Assembly (NCBI GenBank): GCA_913009765.1 | Contig: CAJVYT010000028.1 | Coordinates: forward strand, 1-20,483 | Reading direction: 5' to 3' | DNA: 20,483 bases | Source of the DNA: an uncultured candidate division Zixibacteria bacterium | Lineage (GTDB): Bacteria; Zixibacteria; MSB-5A5; GN15; FEB-12 | In this document: piece after piece, positions 17,556 to 20,483 of the stretch | Numbering within the stretch: the stretch's first letter is position 1 | How the letters are laid out: each line of letters starts with the position of its first letter | The notes under the pieces: generated by a model | Told to the model about the DNA's origin: nothing | The model's database searches: none | What the model saw: only the letters and a program-made list of their open reading frames with translations | Program-made: the position numbers and the translations under genes

Positions 17556-18896
17556 CTATACAATACCTTGATCCATCATTGCATTAGCAACTTTGATAAA
17601 TCCTGCAATATTGGCACCATTCACATAATTCCCCGGCGACCCATATTTGTCGGCTGCTGTTATTACGGACGAGTGTATATCTTTCATTATTTGATGAAGT
17701 CTTTTATCTACTTCTTCACGAGTCCAATTGAGCCGCATACTATTTTGAGACATCTCAAGACCTGAAACTGCTACACCACCGGCATTAACTGCTTTACCCG
17801 GACCAAATGCTATGTTGTTTTGCATAAAGACATCTATTGCTTCAGGAGTAGACGGCATATTGGCACCTTCACACACTGCTATACAGCCATTATCGACAAG
17901 ATTTAAGGCATCTTCTTTACCTATTTCATTTTGAGTTGCTGTCGGAACTGCTATATCACATTTTACTTCCCAAGGACGGCGTTCAGGTACCCATTTTAAA
18001 TTAAACTTCTTTGCATATTGCTCAGCAGATTCACGATATACTGTCCACAGATTTTTCAGGTACTCTAATTTTTCACCTTTAATTCCATCGGGATCATAGA
18101 CATAGCCAAACTCATCAGCAATCGTAACGACTTTAGCACCAAGCTCGTTTGCTTTTTCAATAAAATAACAGCCGACATTACCATACCCTGAAATACAAAT
18201 AGTTTTGCCGTCAATAGTTTCTTTACGATGATTTAATACTTCATTTAAAAAATATGCAGTACCATATCCGGTTGCTTCCGGTCTAATTAGAGAACCGCCC
18301 CAATTTAACCCTTTTCCGGTTAATATTCCTTCAAATGCATTTCGCAGTTTCTTATATTGTCCAAAAAGATAGCCAATCTCTCGACCGCCGACTCCTATAT
18401 CACCGGCAGGTACATCTGTATTTGGACCGATATGACGGAAGAGTTCATTCATAAAGCTCTGACAAAACCGCATAACTTCATCGTCAGTTCTTCCTTTAGG
18501 CTGAAAATCAGAACCGCCTTTACCACCACCCATTGGTAGAGTCGTTAAGGAGTTCTTGAAAATCTGTTCAAACCCCAGAAATTTCAGGATTGAAAGAGTT
18601 ACTGACGGGTGAAATCGTAATCCTCCTTTATAGGGTCCGATTGCGGAGTTAAATTCAACTCGAAAACCTTGATTAATCTGTACCTCATTTTGATTATCAA
18701 CCCAGGGTACACGAAACATAATAATCCGCTCCGGTACAATTAATCTTTCAATGATTTTTGCCTCTTTATATTCAGGATGTTTCTCTATTACAGGTTCAAG
18801 TGATTCTATAACTTCTTGAACTGCTTGATGAAATTCAGGTTGTGATAGATTTTTGGCTTTAACGTTAGCCATGATTGTCTCTACAAATTTTGACAT
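17556..18896 (-). CDS. gdhA: Glutamate dehydrogenase paralogue with altered coenzyme site (GDH-2)
   Basis: Same fold and reaction as GDH-1 and identical length (446 residues). The substrate site is fully conserved ([11 protein letters not shown] with Lys126, [13 protein letters not shown] with Asp166, [27 protein letters not shown]). The Rossmann domain differs: GYGNVG replaces GSGNVA (237-242), ADEFG replaces SDSSG (260-264), and VYRES replaces VRRGR (286-290). An acidic residue at the end of beta-2 and loss of two arginines usually favour NAD over NADP. I infer an NAD-preferring, possibly catabolic isoenzyme. AGGAG lies 6 nt before the ATG. A terminator follows, so it is transcribed separately from GDH-1. 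Confidence 0.94.
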   Translation of the reverse strand: MSKFVETIMANVKAKNLSQPEFHQAVQEVIESLEPVIEKHPEYKEAKIIERLIVPERIIMFRVPWVDNQNEVQINQGFRVEFNSAIGPYKGGLRFHPSVTLSILKFLGFEQIFKNSLTTLPMGGGKGGSDFQPKGRTDDEVMRFCQSFMNELFRHIGPNTDVPAGDIGVGGREIGYLFGQYKKLRNAFEGILTGKGLNWGGSLIRPEATGYGTAYFLNEVLNHRKETIDGKTICISGYGNVGCYFIEKANELGAKVVTIADEFGYVYDPDGIKGEKLEYLKNLWTVYRESAEQYAKKFNLKWVPERRPWEVKCDIAVPTATQNEIGKEDALNLVDNGCIAVCEGANMPSTPEAIDVFMQNNIAFGPGKAVNAGGVAVSGLEMSQNSMRLNWTREEVDKRLHQIMKDIHSSVITAADKYGSPGNYVNGANIAGFIKVANAMMDQGIV

Positions 18897-19060
18897 TCGT
18901 AACTCCTAAAAAGATTATGTATAAGCTTTTATTTCCATTAGTTTATATAGTGTTTACTCACTCTATAAAATGCTTTCCGTAGATACTATTTAAAAGTAAA
19001 AAGTCAAGAGAATATATCCTCATTTATGTGATAATTAAAAAAGAGGCATTTTTATGAGGA
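18897..19060. other. Intergenic region upstream of GDH-2, with a candidate promoter
   Basis: On the minus strand, TTGACT (19007-19002) with TATCTA (18985-18980) at 16-nt spacing is a weak candidate GDH-2 promoter. The surrounding bases resemble those of the GDH-1 promoter. A 7-bp inverted repeat (TCCTCAT at 19017-19023, ATGAGGA at 19054-19060) lies upstream. I see no gene here. Confidence 0.4.
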
Positions 19061-19091
19061 AAATAAAAAGTCCCGATATAATCGGGACTTT
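19061..19091 (-). terminator. Rho-independent terminator of the HesB-like selenoprotein gene
   Basis: AAAGTCCCGAT (19067-19077) pairs with ATCGGGACTTT (19081-19091) around a 3-nt loop, an 11-bp perfect stem. It is followed on the minus strand by a T-rich stretch and lies about 20 nt after the stop codon. Confidence 0.92.
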
Positions 19092-19111
19092 CATAAAATC
19101 GCTATTTCTTT

Positions 19112-19438
19112 TTAACAACTGCCGCCGCAGCTGCTTGAGTCACACCCACTCCCGACTGTAATCATATATCCACCGCCTCCTGACGGATAGGACTGAAAAT
19201 CAATTGTGACTGTTCCCGTTTGTTCTAAAAAATCTTTGAGTTTACTGTCAAGATACAGTGAAATTGAATTTGATTCTACTTTTTCTAATCCATCCGTTGA
19301 CTCTTCCAGAGCCATTCCCAAACTGGGACCTGATCAGCCGTGACCCTGAAAATATACGACTAATTCTTTATCTTTAGCAGATTCAGACTTAAAAAGCTTG
19401 CTCAGATTATCTCTGGCAGTATCGGTTATATCAAACAT
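19112..19438 (-). CDS. HesB/IscA-like selenoprotein with in-frame UGA (selenocysteine) at codon 35
   Basis: A 108-residue protein of the HesB/IscA (Fe-S biosynthesis) fold family. An ATG at 19438 with GGAG 6 nt upstream opens a frame (MFDITDTARDNL...) that meets TGA at 19336-19334. The frame continues without interruption to TAA at 19112, with strong family similarity on both sides of the TGA: QGHG-U-SGPSLGMALEE. In relatives this position is the first conserved Cys (GxGCxGPxxGLALDE; Cys35 of IscA). C-terminal cysteines are Cys99, Cys104 and Cys108 (GCDSSSCGGSC). HesB-like selenoproteins are known in other bacteria. A hairpin suited to a bacterial SECIS follows the UGA, and the gene has its own terminator. 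Standard gene callers would report only a 69-residue fragment. The alternative is a nonsense mutation, which I consider less likely. The role in Fe-S delivery or redox is inferred. Confidence 0.85.
19298..19336 (-). promoter_or_regulatory. Candidate bacterial SECIS element downstream of the selenocysteine UGA
   Basis: In the mRNA after the UGA, UGGCUC (19314-19309) pairs with GAGUCA (19303-19298) around the loop UGGAA. This 6-bp stem contains one G-U pair, with a G at the second loop position. The loop begins 25 nt after the UGA, within the 16-37 nt typical of bacterial SECIS elements. A second small hairpin (UCCCA, loop GUU, UGGGA; 19328-19316) lies between. Which one SelB would bind cannot be decided by eye. 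Confidence 0.55.
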
Positions 19439-19458
19439 TTCTAACTCCAATATTTTGG

Positions 19459-19479
19459 TTTATCTTATGATAAGATAAA
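19459..19479. promoter_or_regulatory. Near-perfect palindrome upstream of the selenoprotein gene, likely operator
   Basis: TTTATCTTAT (19459-19468) and ATAAGATAAA (19470-19479) are exact reverse complements around one central base. The element sits 20 nt before the start codon of the selenoprotein gene, just upstream of its ribosome binding site. This fits a binding site for a dimeric regulator. No U-tract argues for a terminator. Confidence 0.6.
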
Positions 19480-19684
19480 TAGCTCAAATGATTCATTAAA
19501 TGTAATATATTTTCCTCAAATTATCCAGTACTGTTTTTTATCGGTATTTTATAAAAATATATTGATTTTTTAAAAAATACTTGCTGTCGGCAGTAAGAAT
19601 ATCTACTTTTCCTATTATGAGTTTTAAAAATTGCCGATAATGATAAGTAAGACAAAAACTTAATATTTGCATACAAGGATAAGA
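19480..19684. other. Divergent intergenic region
   Basis: AT-rich spacer between the minus-strand selenoprotein gene and the plus-strand nucleotidyltransferase gene. It contains a short imperfect hairpin, CTTGCTG/CAGTAAG around TCGG (19580-19597). I see no gene and no convincing plus-strand promoter. AAGGAT (19675-19680) is the ribosome binding site of the next gene. Confidence 0.5.
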
Positions 19685-20344
19685 ATGCCGTTACATATAG
19701 TATATTTTGAAGATTCAGCGATATCCCAATTTAGCCCCTTAACCGATTTCCGTCCAATTCATTCACTCAGAGCAGGAATTGTACCTTTATATAAAAGATC
19801 GCAAAAATATTTTCCCGAATCGACCATTACATTAACATGTCGAAATGATTTAGCCCCTATCCTCTGCGAGCAGATAAAAGATGTACCGGTAAATATTATA
19901 AAAAAATCTGAGACTCCAATTTTATTCCTTAACGGACGTATCCGTGATTATGGTGACCTCCCACAATTAATTACTCAGACAAATGATTCCATTGCCTATT
20001 ATAACGATGAGAAATTGGTTGCTATCTACCTGACTCCCAAAACTCTAAATCATCTGCCTCAAATTGCAACTATAAATGAATACAATGATTATTTTAATTC
20101 ACCAAAAGAGCAAATTATAGATTTTCATACAACAGCTACTCTGTATAATTATTGCTGGGAACTTATGGCTGATGTTGAAAAAGAAATTATTGATGATTTC
20201 AAATGGTTGGAGAAATCTTTCCCGACAGCAGCCGGAGTCAAAGTACATGATGGTGTCTATTGGGTAAACATGGAAAACGTGTATCTCGGAAACAATGTCG
20301 AAATAATGCCGGGGGCAGTCATTGATGCATCGTCAGGTCCTATA
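19685..20344 (+). CDS. GlmU-like putative sugar nucleotidyltransferase (NTP_transf_4 type), C-terminus missing
   Basis: The first 220 residues of a protein resembling the GlmU-family sugar-nucleotidyltransferase-like proteins of the Bacteroidetes group, usually about 390-420 residues. The N-terminus PLHIVYFEDSAISQFSPLTDFRPIHSLRAG has the family's opening pattern (LPLTxxRPxxxLRxG). FLNGRIRDYGD and NTT-like TLYNYCWELMADVEKEI follow, and NVYLGNNVEIMPGAVIDASSGPI begins the left-handed beta-helix. The ATG at 19685 has AAGGAT 4 nt upstream; an in-frame TTG at 19667 is less likely. Genomic sequence ends at 20344: the frame continues for 19 adapter-encoded residues (RSEERRVGKECRSRWSPYH) to a false stop. 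Catalytic activity is not certain for this family. Confidence 0.85.
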
Positions 20345-20402
20345 AGATCGGAAGAGCGTCGTGTAGGGAAAGAGTGTAGATCTCGGTGGTCGCCGTATCA
20401 TT
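20345..20402. other. Illumina TruSeq universal adapter (sequencing artefact)
   Basis: All 58 bases equal the reverse complement of the TruSeq universal adapter, starting AGATCGGAAGAGCGTCGTGT and ending CGCCGTATCATT. This is read-through from a short library insert, not genomic DNA. Confidence 0.99.
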
Positions 20403-20483
20403 AAAAAAAAAAAAAAGAACAAAAGAGAACAAAAGGGCCGTTGTTGAATTAGTTGCGCAGCGATGCACAAAGGACACACGGTC
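20403..20483. other. Post-adapter tail: 14-nt poly-A and unreliable sequence
   Basis: Fourteen A residues directly follow the adapter, then about 67 bases of A/G-rich to mixed sequence. Poly-A after an adapter end is typical of read-through beyond the template. I treat the whole tail as non-genomic. Confidence 0.9.

Noticed and set aside
19112..19321. Stand-alone 69-residue ORF with a Cys-rich C-terminus
   Set aside because: It starts at a TTG in the middle of the HesB-like domain without a ribosome binding site. Continuing upstream through the TGA gives a complete family member with a good start.
19112..19438. Pseudogene with a premature stop
   Set aside because: The only interruption is a TGA at the conserved Cys position. 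There are no other lesions, and a SECIS-like hairpin follows, so selenocysteine is the simpler reading.
20345..20404. Native C-terminus and stop of the nucleotidyltransferase gene
   Set aside because: The sequence is identical to the reverse complement of the TruSeq universal adapter.
20403..20416. Poly-A run as a biological tail or terminator tract
   Set aside because: It directly follows the adapter end and has no hairpin, so it is a sequencing read-through product.

Overview
This AT-rich window (roughly one third G+C by eye) is one end of an assembled contig from an uncultured-looking Gram-negative bacterium. Three traits point to the FCB superphylum (Bacteroidetes, Zixibacteria, Marinimicrobia or Cloacimonetes relatives). 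They are a large secreted protein with a type IX-type C-terminal sorting domain (NYPNPFNP), a secreted protein with thrombospondin type 3 and dockerin-like calcium repeats, and a PEP/pyruvate-binding protein of a kind common in that group. I cannot fix the phylum from this sequence alone.

Left part (1-5570, minus strand): an RND efflux pump cut by the contig edge, its periplasmic adaptor (both probably starting at TTG), a secreted calcium-repeat protein, and a glutamate/aspartate:cation symporter with EAAT-like signatures. A 219-bp divergent spacer with a long imperfect inverted repeat separates these from the plus-strand genes.

Middle part (5790-12974, plus strand): a 946-residue FG-GAP repeat surface protein ending in a strong terminator; a NapH-type membrane 4Fe-4S protein; a SAM-dependent methyltransferase; MTA/SAH nucleosidase, which removes the by-product of SAM-dependent methylation and whose ribosome binding site lies in a hairpin; and a membrane protein with PrsW/YhfC-like intramembrane protease motifs.

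Right part (12976-19438, minus strand): a receiver plus PEP-binding-domain protein, two tandem glutamate dehydrogenases with similar promoters and terminators but different coenzyme-site residues, and a small HesB/IscA-like gene with an in-frame TGA exactly where the family carries its first cysteine. That gene is best read as a selenoprotein. A SECIS-like hairpin lies downstream of the UGA and a near-perfect palindrome lies upstream of the start. These genes appear to be separate transcription units.

Far right: a plus-strand sugar-nucleotidyltransferase-like gene runs into a complete 58-nt Illumina adapter (20345-20402), followed by poly-A and low-complexity sequence. Everything from 20345 onward is an assembly artefact, so the last gene is truncated and its apparent C-terminus is adapter-encoded.
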